Origin: Pyropia yezoensis
Lineage: Eukaryota; Rhodophyta; Bangiophyceae; Bangiales; Bangiaceae
Assembly (NCBI GenBank): GCA_009829735.1
Contig: CM020620.1
Span: forward strand, 24,340,020 to 24,404,019
Direction: 5' to 3'
DNA length: 64,000 nucleotides
Shown: positions 1 through 9,096 of the stretch, one piece after another
Layout of the letters: every line of letters begins with the position of its first letter
Numbering within the stretch: position 1 is the stretch's first letter
The notes under the pieces: model-generated
Told to the model about the DNA's origin: nothing
What the model saw: the letters and a program-made list of their open reading frames with translations, nothing else
The model's database searches: none
Translations under genes and position numbers: made by a program

Positions 1-774
1 CCGCCCCCACTGGACGACGACCGTGGCGGCGGCAGCGGCGGCGGCGGCGGTGCCCCCCCCCGCCCCCGCGACCCGGTGCTGGCGGCGGCGGTCGCGGCGG
101 CCGCCGCCGACGCGGCCGCCGCGCGTGCCGACGCGGCGGCGGTGCGGCGGCAGGCGCGGCGGCTGGTGACCGCCGCGGCGGCCGAGGTGGCCGCCGCCGC
201 GGCGGCGCTGGACCGCCTCCTGGGGGTGGTCCACGCGCAAGCGGCGCAGCTGGCGGCCCAGCCGCCACGGCCCCGGCAGCACCCGCCGCCGCCGCCGCGG
301 CCGGCAAGCCAAACGGCGGGCGGCGGCTGGGTGGCGGCCACCGGCGGGGACGCCCCTCACGGCCGGGCGGGGACGGCGGCAGACGGCGACGGGCGCTCCA
401 CGTCGGCCGCCCCCCCGCCCGCCGCCGCCGCGCCTGTGGCCGCCGCACCGGCGGCGGCGGGCTGCTGGACAGACGCGGCGGTGCGGGCGGCAGTGGCGGC
501 GGCCGCCGCGGCGGCGGCGGCCGCCGCAGACGCCCGGCGGGAGCGGGAGGTGGCGTGGCTCCGCGGCCGCCTCGTCGCGTGGCGCGACGCCGCGCTCCGC
601 GCGCGCGGCGGCGGGTCGGGTGTGGCAGCGGCGGCGGCGGCGGCGGCCGCGGGTGGGGGAGTAGACGACGGCGGGGGGGGGGAAGGCGACGGTGGATGGG
701 GGGAGGGGGGGGAGGAGGGGGAGGCCGCCCGGCCGCCCGACGCGGGTTCCCCGGCTGGCGTGGCGGATGCGTGA
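1..774 (+). CDS. 3' part of an Ala-rich, coiled-coil-like protein (partial)
   Basis: The reading frame is open from the first base of the window to a TGA at 772-774, so this is the C-terminal part of a gene that starts upstream; no ATG is present in the visible part. The protein begins Pro/Asp/Gly-rich and then has long alanine stretches broken by regularly spaced Arg, Asp, Gln and Leu (for example RRQARRLVTAAAAEV, and later REREVAWLRGRLVAWRDAAL). This is the composition of Ala-rich amphipathic helices or coiled coils. It ends in a Gly/Asp tail. No enzyme motif is visible and I do not recognise the family. In such GC-rich DNA several frames stay open by chance. The frame is favoured because its charged residues are helically spaced rather than purely repetitive. 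Confidence that it is coding is moderate to low. Confidence 0.4.
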   Translation, partial: PPPLDDDRGGGSGGGGGAPPRPRDPVLAAAVAAAAADAAAARADAAAVRRQARRLVTAAAAEVAAAAAALDRLLGVVHAQAAQLAAQPPRPRQHPPPPPRPASQTAGGGWVAATGGDAPHGRAGTAADGDGRSTSAAPPPAAAAPVAAAPAAAGCWTDAAVRAAVAAAAAAAAAAADARREREVAWLRGRLVAWRDAALRARGGGSGVAAAAAAAAAGGGVDDGGGGEGDGGWGEGGEEGEAARPPDAGSPAGVADA

Positions 775-975
775 GGGGACGGTCGGCCGCCGGCCGCCAG
801 CCGCTGCCGCTGCCACGGTTCCTTGCCGTGGCGCGCCGTTGCGGTTGGTTGCCGCCGCCGCTGCCGCTGCGTGGCGGGTGCGTGAGGGGGCGGTCGGCCG
901 CCGGCTGCCGCCGGCTGCCGCTGCCGTGGTTCCTTGCCGTGGCGCCGTTGCGGCTGCCGCCGCCGCTGCCCTCTT
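760..975. repeat. Two tandem copies of a ~111-bp GC-rich unit
   Basis: The block starting GTGGCGGATGCGTGAGGGG at 760 recurs as GTGGCGGGTGCGTGAGGGG at 871. Both copies continue through GGTCGGCCGCCGG, a CTGCCGCTGCC stretch and GGTTCCTTGCCGTGGCG. The first copy overlaps the end of the upstream reading frame, including its stop codon. The rest of 775-1509 is GC-rich low-complexity DNA with C-runs (1440-1466) and shows no further supportable gene. Confidence 0.75.
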
Positions 976-1509
976 CCGTTGCGGCTGCCACCGCTGCGTT
1001 GGGTACCACCCCAGAGCCGCCATCCCCTGCCAGCGGGGCCGGCCGCTCGTGCATCCTTCCCCGCACCCCCTCCCCTCTCCTGTCCCCCCCCTCCCGCAGC
1101 AGGCAGCGTCCGGCCGTCCCTCCCCTGCACTGTCGACGGCGGCGGCGGCAGCGGGTGGGCGTGCAGAGCCCTCCGCGGCGGCGCGGCGGCGCGGCGACAC
1201 GCGAGCGGCCCGCTGGCCTGGGGTGTGGGGGGAGCGCGCGTGGTGCGCACGCAGGGAGGAGCAACATGAAGGCCACGCGCTGCGCGGCCCTCTTTACATG
1301 TCTGGTGTGGCTGTCATGGAACGGCCGGGGTGTCCCCGCCACCGGCTCCCCCCGCCCTCCTCATTAGCGGTGCGTCGGAGCCGGTACGCCCCCCCGCCCT
1401 TCCCCCTCCTGCCTCCCCTCCCCCTCGCTCCCTCCCTACCACCCCCCCCCCCCCCCCCCCCCCCCTCCCCCCTCCCCTCTGCCAAAACCCCTCGCCCCTC
1501 CCCAGAGGC

Positions 1510-2490
1510 CTACAGGTGCCTCCCCGACCGCCACGTGCGGCGGGGCGCCGGCTTTTGCTTGGCCGGCGCCTTCTTCCCCCCCTTGGGCGGCTTGCCCGGC
1601 CAGCAGCACCCGTTGCTCTTGCCGTGCACGGCGGGCCCGCGGCACTTTGCGCAGCAGCGGGCGCGCTCCCAGTAGTTCTTTTTGCGCAGGCAGCAGAGGG
1701 CGGGGGTGCCAAACTCGCGGGGCCCACAAAAGGGGACGCCCCCCGGCTTGACCCGGGGCGTCAGCACCAGCCGCGGCACCTTGGCCGACCGGCACGCCGT
1801 CACCTGACACCGCCGGTAGACGGCGGGCGCCCAGCTGCCGCAGCGGGTCACCGCCTCGGTGCCGCCGCCGCCGCCGCCGGGGGCGGGGCGGGTGCGGGCG
1901 GCGGCGTCGCACCAGCCCGACGCGCGGCAGTCCACGTCCAGGGCGGGCGCCACGCCCGTGCCGTACGTGCCGTCGACCCCCACCGGCGGCCGCACCAGCC
2001 CCGACGCACCCCCGCCGCCGCCGCCGCCGCCGCCGGTGGTGGTGGCGGCGGCCGCCGCCACCCACCGGCGGCGGGCGCGGAAGCAGCACTGGCGGCCGCC
2101 GCCGTCCCGGTCCGCCCGCGCCCAGTCGACGGTACAGAGCGCGCCGTCGGCGGCGGCCTCGAGCCACCCGACGCAAAAGCCCATGGACCGGTCAACGCAG
2201 CAGAGGTAGGCGCGGGCGTCGCCGGTCGCGCGGTAGGCGGCGAGGCAGGCGGGGAGGTTGACGGCCGCCGCCGGCTGCCGCGGCGGCGGCCGGGCGGGCA
2301 GGTCTGGGGTGGCGGCCACCGCCGACGGGGACGGCGGCGGGGGCGGCGCCGGCGCCGGCGTCGGCGGCGGGACCGCCGCGGGGGGGAGGGGGACGCCACT
2401 GCCGCCGGCGGGGTGGGCAACGCCACCACCAATGGCCAGGACGGTGGTGGCGACCAGCAGGGTGGTACCGACCCACCCGCGGGGGGCCAT
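1510..2490 (-). CDS. Secreted cysteine-rich protein of unknown function (326 aa)
   Basis: The chosen start is the ATG at 2490-2488, because the first ~23 residues are a classic signal peptide (MAPRGWVGTTLLVATTVLAI followed by a small-residue region). The frame is open a further 113 codons upstream, but that part is Arg/Pro-rich noise. After the signal comes a Pro/Ala linker (about residues 30-75) and then a Cys-rich body with closely spaced pairs and singles: LCCVDRSMGFCVGW, QCCF, CRASGWC, ALCCLRKKNYWERARCCAKC and GCCW. The C-terminus is strongly basic (Lys/Arg/Pro), and a Gly tract interrupts the middle. Paired cysteines with a signal peptide point to a disulphide-stabilised extracellular or cell-wall protein; the family is not recognised. 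The protein is intronless over its whole length. It is the best-supported gene in the first 8 kb. Confidence 0.75.
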   Translation of the reverse strand: MAPRGWVGTTLLVATTVLAIGGGVAHPAGGSGVPLPPAAVPPPTPAPAPPPPPSPSAVAATPDLPARPPPRQPAAAVNLPACLAAYRATGDARAYLCCVDRSMGFCVGWLEAAADGALCTVDWARADRDGGGRQCCFRARRRWVAAAAATTTGGGGGGGGGASGLVRPPVGVDGTYGTGVAPALDVDCRASGWCDAAARTRPAPGGGGGGTEAVTRCGSWAPAVYRRCQVTACRSAKVPRLVLTPRVKPGGVPFCGPREFGTPALCCLRKKNYWERARCCAKCRGPAVHGKSNGCCWPGKPPKGGKKAPAKQKPAPRRTWRSGRHL

Positions 2491-5400
2491 GGTCGGCGGC
2501 CGATAAAGGGGGGGGGGGCGTGCGGGTCTTGGGTGGGGGGCGGGGGCGTAGGAGAGGGAGCAGAGCACCGCCGCGGGTCCCAGTCGGCCGACGGCGGCTC
2601 CCCCGGTGGTGGTGGCTGCGAGAGGAATGGCCGACGCCCGCGTGTGCTGGGTGCTCTGGGGGGCGCTCCTCCCCCCACCGACCCGCCACCACCGCCGCGG
2701 CCTCTTGTAGCCGTGACGCCGCCGCCGCGGCGATGCGCCGGCCAGCGGTGGGGGACCCGCCGCCGGGTGGCCGCGGCACTGCTGCCTGCGTGCCTGCCTG
2801 CCACCTCGTGGCCGTTGCCCCCCCCACAACCCCCCACCATCCCCCCCACCACCCCCCCCATCCCCCCCAACCCCCCCCCATCCCCCCCAACCCCCCCCCC
2901 ATCCCCCTCACCCCCCCCCCATCCCCCCACCCCCTGCCACCTCGTACCCGTTGCCCCCTCCACCCCGCCCGCCCGCCCGCCCCCCCGCCCGCCCGCCCGC
3001 CCTCCCTCCCTCCCACCCCCTCCCCCCCCCCTCCCCCCCAGCCCCCACCCCCACCCCCAGGGGCTCAACCGCTTTCCCCCTCCCTCCACATCATCCCCCT
3101 CCCCCCTCCCCCCCCCCCCACCCCCCCCCCCATTCCCCCCCCCCCCCTGTGGGCACACCCCCCCCCCCCCCCCCCCCACCGCCCACCGCCACGGCGACGG
3201 CCGCCCCCCCGACGTGGCGTCGGTGGCCAGGCAGCCGCCGTGTCCGCGCTGGCTGCCCCCCCCCCCCCCACCCCCCCCCCGTCTGCCCGGTTGGCCCCCG
3301 CCGGCCTGTCAGCCCCCCCCCCCCCCCCCCCCTCCAAGAGGGGCATGGCCACGGACCCTAACCGGGGGGGCGGCGCGTGGCAAGCCACCGCCGCCACCAC
3401 CGCCGCCACCACCGCCGCCGCCGCCACCACCCCCACCACCGCCACCACCGCCGCCGCCGCCACTACCGCCGCCGCCGCCACTACCGCCGCCGCCGCGCGC
3501 CGCGCGCCGTCCACCCACACGCCCTGCCCGCTTCCCCCCCCCCCGCTCCCCCTCTGGACTAGCCTGCGCACCCGCCCGCGTATCCCCCCCGCCCGCCACG
3601 GGCGGCCGGGCCGCCACGAGCCCGCCCCCGCCCCGCCGCCGCCCCCGCGGCGGGCGTCCCCCCCCCCCCCCCCCCGGCTGCTCGGCCGCGGCCGCCGCCG
3701 CCGCTGCCGCCTCGACACCCCGTTGGGGGCGCACGCGCCCCGGGCGGGGCCAGCAAGGGCTTTTCCCCGCCTCCACCACCCCCCCCCCCCCCACCTCTCC
3801 CCCCCCCCCCCACCCCCCCAGCTTCTCGCCCTGACACTGCTCCTCCCCCCCCCGCTCCTGACGTGACGAGACAGATCGGGCGCCACAATGTCAGCGCGCA
3901 CAGGGGGGGGGAGGGGGGGGGGGGGGTGGCGGCGCCCCCACTCTCCGCTCCCCCACCCCGCCAGCGGTGGCGGCGGCGGCGGCGGTGGTGGCGGCGGCGG
4001 CGGTGGTGGCGGCGGCGGCGGCGGTGGTGGCGGCGGCGGCGCCCGGCTGGCCGCGCCGGGGGCGACAGCGGGTGGGGGGCGGGGGGGGGGGGCCGCACCC
4101 CGAGGGACGCCGCCGTGCCGCCGCGCGCGCGCGCGCGGGGGGGACGGCGTGCGCGTGCGCGCTTGCTGCCCCCCCCCCCCACCCACACCCCCCCCTGCTC
4201 CACCTACTGGGCGGGGTGGCCACGCGGCCGGCACACCCGCGGCGGGGACGGGTGCCCACCAGCCGCTGGCCACGTACCTAGCCTACCTACGGCCACCCGC
4301 CGCCAGTGGCGGCGGCGGCGGCCCCCCCCCGGGGGCGGCGGTCACAGCGGCTACCCCCACCACCCCCCCCCCCCCCCAGTCACCACGCCTGTCCTACAGT
4401 ATTTCGTGCTACATACCCCCAGCACCCCCCCCCCCCCCCGCCCCCCTCGGCCGCCGCTCTGCGGCACAGCGGCGGCACGCAGCCGCCGCGGCCGCGGCGG
4501 GGCGGGGCGGCGTGGCGGCAACCCCGCGTCTTGACAGTCAGCGCGGTGGCAGCGGGAGTGGCACCACCACCTCGTCTTTACCCCCCCCCCCCCCGCTGTG
4601 GGGGTCGCGAGGAGGGGGGGGGGGGAGGGGAAGGGAGGCGGGGGGGCAGCGCGTTGGGCGGCCGGCGGTCTGGGAGCAGAGGAGGGGGCGGGGGGGGGGG
4701 GGGGGGGGGGGGGCGGGAGGCGAGCCACACCGCGCATGGCCGCGGGGCGGCCTGCCGGCCGGCCGGCTTCCCCCCCCCCCCCATTTCCTTTCCCCCCCAC
4801 CCCTGGGGTCTTGGCCGCGGGGCCGCCGGCGGGGGCGGGCAGCACGGGGGGCGTGCCACGTTGGCGCCGTCCACACGGCCACACCTGACGGGCCCACGGC
4901 ATGGGGGGCGCGGCGGAAAGGGGACGCTGTCTGGTAGGGCATCCACCCGTACAGTACAGTATGTACATACCTACCGTAGAGGGGGTAGACGCCGGCGCCG
5001 ACATTGGCGGCGGGCGCGGGCGGCCGCCGCCCGCTGGAGCGACTGACCGCCGGGTGCGCCCCCAGTTGGGGGCGGCGACACTGGGGGGCGGGGCCGACGC
5101 GGTTGTGGCCCGTGCGCCTCCACCCCCCCTCCCCTTGACTTCTCGCGAACAGGCAACACCGCACCTTGCGCCGTCACCAACGGCAGCGCAGCAGCCCTGC
5201 CCCGCCCGCCCCCCCCCCCCCCCCCCCCCCCCCCCGGGCCGGTGCGCTGGTCGCACGCACTGGCGGCGCCCGCCGCTACCCCTGCTACGAGCGCTGCACT
5301 GGCTGCGGTCGTCTAGGTTCATTGGCGGGGGGGGGGTGGCGGCGCGCTCCGCGGGGGGCGTCGTGCAGCCACCCCGTCCCGCCCGGTCCGTCGCCCTGTC

Positions 5401-6898
5401 CGACCGCCCCACCACCCCCAGCGGCCACGGCGGCCACACCATCATGGCACGGCCTGCCATCGCCGACCGCCCCGCTCGGGGGCTGCGTCGTCAGAGGAGT
5501 TCCGAGGCGGAAAGGGGGGGGGGGGGAGGGGGGGGGGCAGGCGCCCGAGCGACACCCTCCCACGAGGGGTGTGCGCGTAACGACTGAACGCCCGGGCCTG
5601 GCACCGCCCCACCACCAGAAGCGGATGCCAGGGGGCCCTCAAGATGCCACCACGAGGGCCACAGCTGTGGGGCGGCTGGCAGGCTGCAGCCATGCCCCAC
5701 TCGCGTGGCGTTGCGCGCTCGGCCGGGCGTCGTATAGCTATGGCTACCTCATGCTCCGCGCACACAAAGGGCAACTTCCTATCCGGCGGCTGTTTCCGCT
5801 CCGCCCGGCACCGGCAGGGCGATGGTGGCGATGGCGACGATGGCGGCGATGGCGGCGATGGCGGCGACGGCGGCGATGGCGGCGACGGCGGCGATGGTGG
5901 CGACGGCGGCGATGGCGGGGACGGCGGAGATGGCGGGGACGGCGGAGATGACGGCGATGGCGGCGACGGGGGCGTCCGCCGCGCTCGGCAGACATGTGTT
6001 CACCTTGGCCTGTGCGTGACCTTGTCCGTGCACGGTTGCAATGTCAGTGTCATGGCCAGTGTCAGTGTCAGTTACTTCGCTTCTCCATCTCAAACTCCGT
6101 TCGTCCGCCAACGCACGCGCCGTCCGCCCAACACCGCCACGGCGGCGGCAGCCCACCCGAGCTCCACATCACGCGTACATACGGTGGCGACCAGTGCTGC
6201 TATCGGGGGTGTGGTGGGTGGGGAATTGGTGGGTAGAGGGGGGGGCGCTTTGATGAGGTGCGCAGTGGGGTGGGTAGGTGTGGCGGGGGGGGGGGGGTGA
6301 CAGCAAACAACGCACAAACCCCGCTGTCGCCAACGCCCAAGGAGACGGAGCGGAACGCACCGCTGCAGGCGGCGCAAACCCGCGGGGCACGCTCCCGAAA
6401 AAAAAACACCTCCAGTGCACGTTGGTAGTTGCCGAGGAGCCGCCCAGCCCGATGGCAGCACCCGCCCCCGCCTTGCGCAGCGTCCGTGGCAGCGAGCACA
6501 GCCTTTCCACGACGCGTGAGCCCAGAAAAAATAGTCCACCCCTGCCGACACAAGCACGCCCTCCCACCCGCCTGCCGCACCAACGTCAGCGGCGGCAGAT
6601 ACTGCCACTCTCGGACACGAGCCACCAATGACGATAGGATCGGCAGGCGGGGGCGTCGCGCTCGCCGTCAGTGGTGCTGAGAGAGGCCGTACCCCGCCAC
6701 ATGGTAGGTATCTATGTGCCAAAGGCCCTGCAGAAGCGTCCGACGCAGGATGGACATCGCGAGCATGCCGCGACAAGTGATCCAACGGCCCAGTACAGGC
6801 GAAGGTGACCAGGCAGGGGCATTCAGAAAGGCACGTTGATGTGACCCCACGCTGCAACCACCGCCGCCACCGCTGCCGCCGCTGCCGCCGCCACCGCT

Positions 6899-6949
<51 letters not shown>

Positions 6950-7315
6950 GCTGTCGTCGCGTGGGCTCGGACACCTTGCGGGTGACGCTCAGCGACGGCA
7001 TCCCGCGGCCGACCCGTTTGGTGGGGAGCGGTCAGCGCCGGCCGCCTCGACTCGGCCGCCTCGCCTCGGCCGCCTCGTCTCCCCACCGCGTGGGAGCGTC
7101 GAGCGCCAGCAGTGCCGCTGGGCCGCCGCGCTTGTCGGCAGCCGCCACGGCCGGTGCCGTCGCGCCGCACCACCCCGCAGCGACGACGGCCGAGGGGGGG
7201 CCGGCGGCCAGCCCGGGAGGGGGCGGAGCTCTGGCCACCCCGCCACGGCCCCGCAGTGGGTCAGCAGCAGCGACGGCAAAGGTGGCGGTCGGGGGGGCGG
7301 AAGGGAGCGGGAGCG
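2491..7315. other. Simple-sequence region without a convincing gene
   Basis: This 4.8 kb is dominated by microsatellites. CCCCCCAAC/CCCCCCACC arrays lie at about 2820-2940 and CCCG arrays at 2960-3010. Poly-C runs fill 3100-3340, CCGCCACC-type arrays 3385-3495 and GGCGGT arrays 3966-4040. G/C runs recur at 4590-4720 and 5205-5235. A GATGGCGGC minisatellite lies at 5819-5968 and a CCGCCG array at 6850-6946. Many frames are open on both strands, but their translations are homopolymeric Pro, Gly, Ala or Arg. The least repetitive stretch (5980-6840) has balanced composition but no recognisable product in any frame. Confidence 0.6.
5819..5968. repeat. GATGGCGGC/GACGGCGGC minisatellite
   Basis: About 150 bp made almost entirely of 6-9 bp units (GGCGAT, GGCGAC, GGGGAC, GGAGAT) with a three-base phase. 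It could encode Asp-Gly repeats on the plus strand or Ile/Ala-rich repeats on the minus strand. No neighbouring sequence supports translation of either. Confidence 0.85.
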
Positions 7316-8250
7316 TCAAACGGCGAGCGCCCGGCCCGGCGCCGGGACGGTCGGGCGGCGGGGGTGCCTAGCGCACACCACCCCGGGCGGGGAGTGTCGC
7401 CGACACGACCGCCGCCGCCGGACCCCCGCCCGCGACGGCAGCGGCGGCGGGCGCCGCCGCCGCAGCCGACGCGGGGGTGACGGCAAGAACGGGCCCGCGC
7501 GGGGGGTCCCCCCCACCCCTCTCCCCTGCCCCCTCCACCCCCCCCACCCCCCCCCCCCCCCCCCCCCCCCCCCCGCCGCGGCAGCGCGGCACCGTGGCCG
7601 CGCCACCCACGGGCGGACCAGCGCCCCCACCGCCATGGTGCGGAGGCGGGCGGTGGTCGCCGCCCCCGACAGGCCGGCCGCCACCAGGCGGGGCGGCCCG
7701 AGGGCGGCCGCCGCCGCCGCGGGCAGCGACCGGATGGCCAGCCGCCCGCCGGCGGTGAGCGCCGCCGCCACCGCCGTCACCCCATGGCAGCCGCCCCCCC
7801 CGCCGAGGGGGTGGGGAGCGTCGCTGGGGTGGGGGTGGTCGGGGTCGTCGCGGTGGCGGCGGCGGCGGCGGCGGCGGCGGCCGCGGCGGAGGGTGCCGAC
7901 ACCCAGGGTGGGGCCGCCGGGCAGGTGCGCCGCCACGGCGGGGGGTGCGAGCGCGCGGTGAAAGTCCGCGACGACCAGGGTGGTGACGTCCGCGGGGGGG
8001 GGGGGGGGGGAGAGGGCGACGTGCGGTGCGCACCCGCGGGCGGAGGCGGCGTCGCCGCCGCTGTCGCCGCCACCGACGCTGGCGGCGGCGGGGGCGCCGC
8101 CGCCGCGACGGCCAGGACCGACGCCACGACGAGCGCGGCGGGGGCGGCGGGGAAGGCCACCACCACGTCCACCGCGACGGAACGGTCCAGGGCGTCGGGG
8201 CAGAGCCGGGGTGTCGGGCCTGGGGGCGGAGGCCAGCGGCGTGTGCGCAT
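7316..8250 (-). CDS. Possible host gene split by a poly-G tract; product unknown
   Basis: Two adjacent minus-strand frames look more protein-like than their surroundings. From about 8250 down to 8010 one frame reads through CPDALDRSVAVDVVVAFPAA and LVVASVLAVAAAA. Below the 17-G run at 7994-8010 a second frame reads DVTTLVVADFHRALAPPAVA and later LTAGGRLAIRSLPAAAAAAL, ending at 7316. They would form one protein only if the G-run length were different. The lower part faintly resembles a Rossmann/methyltransferase-like fold (a GGRLAI turn followed by a helix), but no family can be assigned. The 5' end abuts the inverted repeat of the mobile element that begins at 8368, so the original start may have been displaced. 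Coding status is uncertain. Confidence 0.25.
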
Positions 8251-8262
8251 AACGCAGCCCTG

Positions 8263-8263
<1 letters not shown>

Positions 8264-8304
<41 letters not shown>
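8264..8304 (+). repeat. Uninterrupted run of 41 G
   Basis: Positions 8264-8304 are all G on the given strand. This is the longest homopolymer in the window and lies 64 bp outside the left terminal inverted repeat of the element starting at 8368. Such tracts form G-quadruplexes, slip during replication and are often miscounted in sequencing. Confidence 0.95.
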
Positions 8305-8305
<1 letters not shown>

Positions 8306-8367
8306 GAGGGAGCAGCGGGTGGGGGGCAGGAGGAGCAGGGCGGACGCAAGCGCGCGCCCACGATCGG

Positions 8368-8398
8368 GATCATCAGTAAGCTGCGCCACTCCATTGAG
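8368..8398 (+). repeat. Left terminal inverted repeat
   Basis: This 31-bp sequence (GATCATCAGTAAGCTGCGCC, then CACTCCATTGAG) matches the reverse complement of 19433-19464 at about 25 of 31 positions allowing one gap. The first 12 bases differ only at the C/G in CASTAA. Confidence 0.65.
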
Positions 8399-8510
8399 GC
8401 CCCCTTCTAACGGTTCCATTAGGGGGCATGCCTTTATGGGATCCAATGGTCCCATTACGGGGGGTGCTCTGATGGTACCGTTGGGGTTGATTCGCAACCG
8501 CCCAATGAGT
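8391..8510. repeat. Left subterminal CCATT/CCAAT motif cluster
   Basis: Short related words recur every 10-40 bp: CCATTGAG (8391), CCATTAG (8416), CCAATGG (8443), CCCATTACGG (8451) and CCCAATGAG (8501). CCATTACGGG is shared with the cluster at the other end of the element. In CACTA elements such repeats bind the element's own accessory protein. Confidence 0.6.
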
Positions 8511-9096
8511 CCGATACCGGCCCCTCTGATAGACTCGTATGTCCACCCTCGATCGATGCCTGATTCTGTATACACATTAAGCAGGCTGCAGAATTGTTAA
8601 CCCTAGCTGAGTGCATTTGGGGATTATCTGCAGAAGTGTATGTCGCGTGAACAGTAACAGGACTAAACACATACTTTGCTGTGTCCCACAGTACACCTGA
8701 TAGGGGTCAGCACCCTTACCAGGGCAGGCAGGGACACAGCGACGCCACATGGCCTGGTGGGCAGCGACCCCCACCGGCACGCCTGGCTATTCCGAGCGGT
8801 GCACACCCACCCCCCCCAATAGTCGCCGCACACTCCCTCCTTCCCCACCACTCCCGGCAGCAAACGCCCTGCCCACTACGCAGACAGTGCTGCCCGTTAC
8901 ATACCCGTACCGACGCAAAATCGACACTTCCCGCATGCCCTCTGGCACCACTCGGCGTCCTCTTCACGCCCCGCTACATCCTTGTCGGCTCCGCCGCTAA
9001 CAAAGATGCTGCATGGATGCCCTAGGAGGGCGCTGTCGCCGCCACGCGCCTGCCCCCCGCCGCCCGTCATCAGCAATAGTAATCCGAAGCGACCGC

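Noticed and set aside
1330..3834. An 834-codon plus-strand open frame
   Set aside because: Its translation is mostly poly-Pro from C-runs and it is antisense to the Cys-rich secreted protein. GC-rich repeats leave such frames open by chance.
3065..4273. A 402-codon minus-strand frame
   Set aside because: It consists of Gly, Pro, Ala and Val runs from GCC/GGT arrays, with no stretch of balanced composition.
7316..8250. Assignment as a Dre2/anamorsin-like or methyltransferase gene
   Set aside because: A GGRLAI-like turn gave a faint resemblance, but the Cys-rich Fe-S motifs and SAM-binding loop are not visible.
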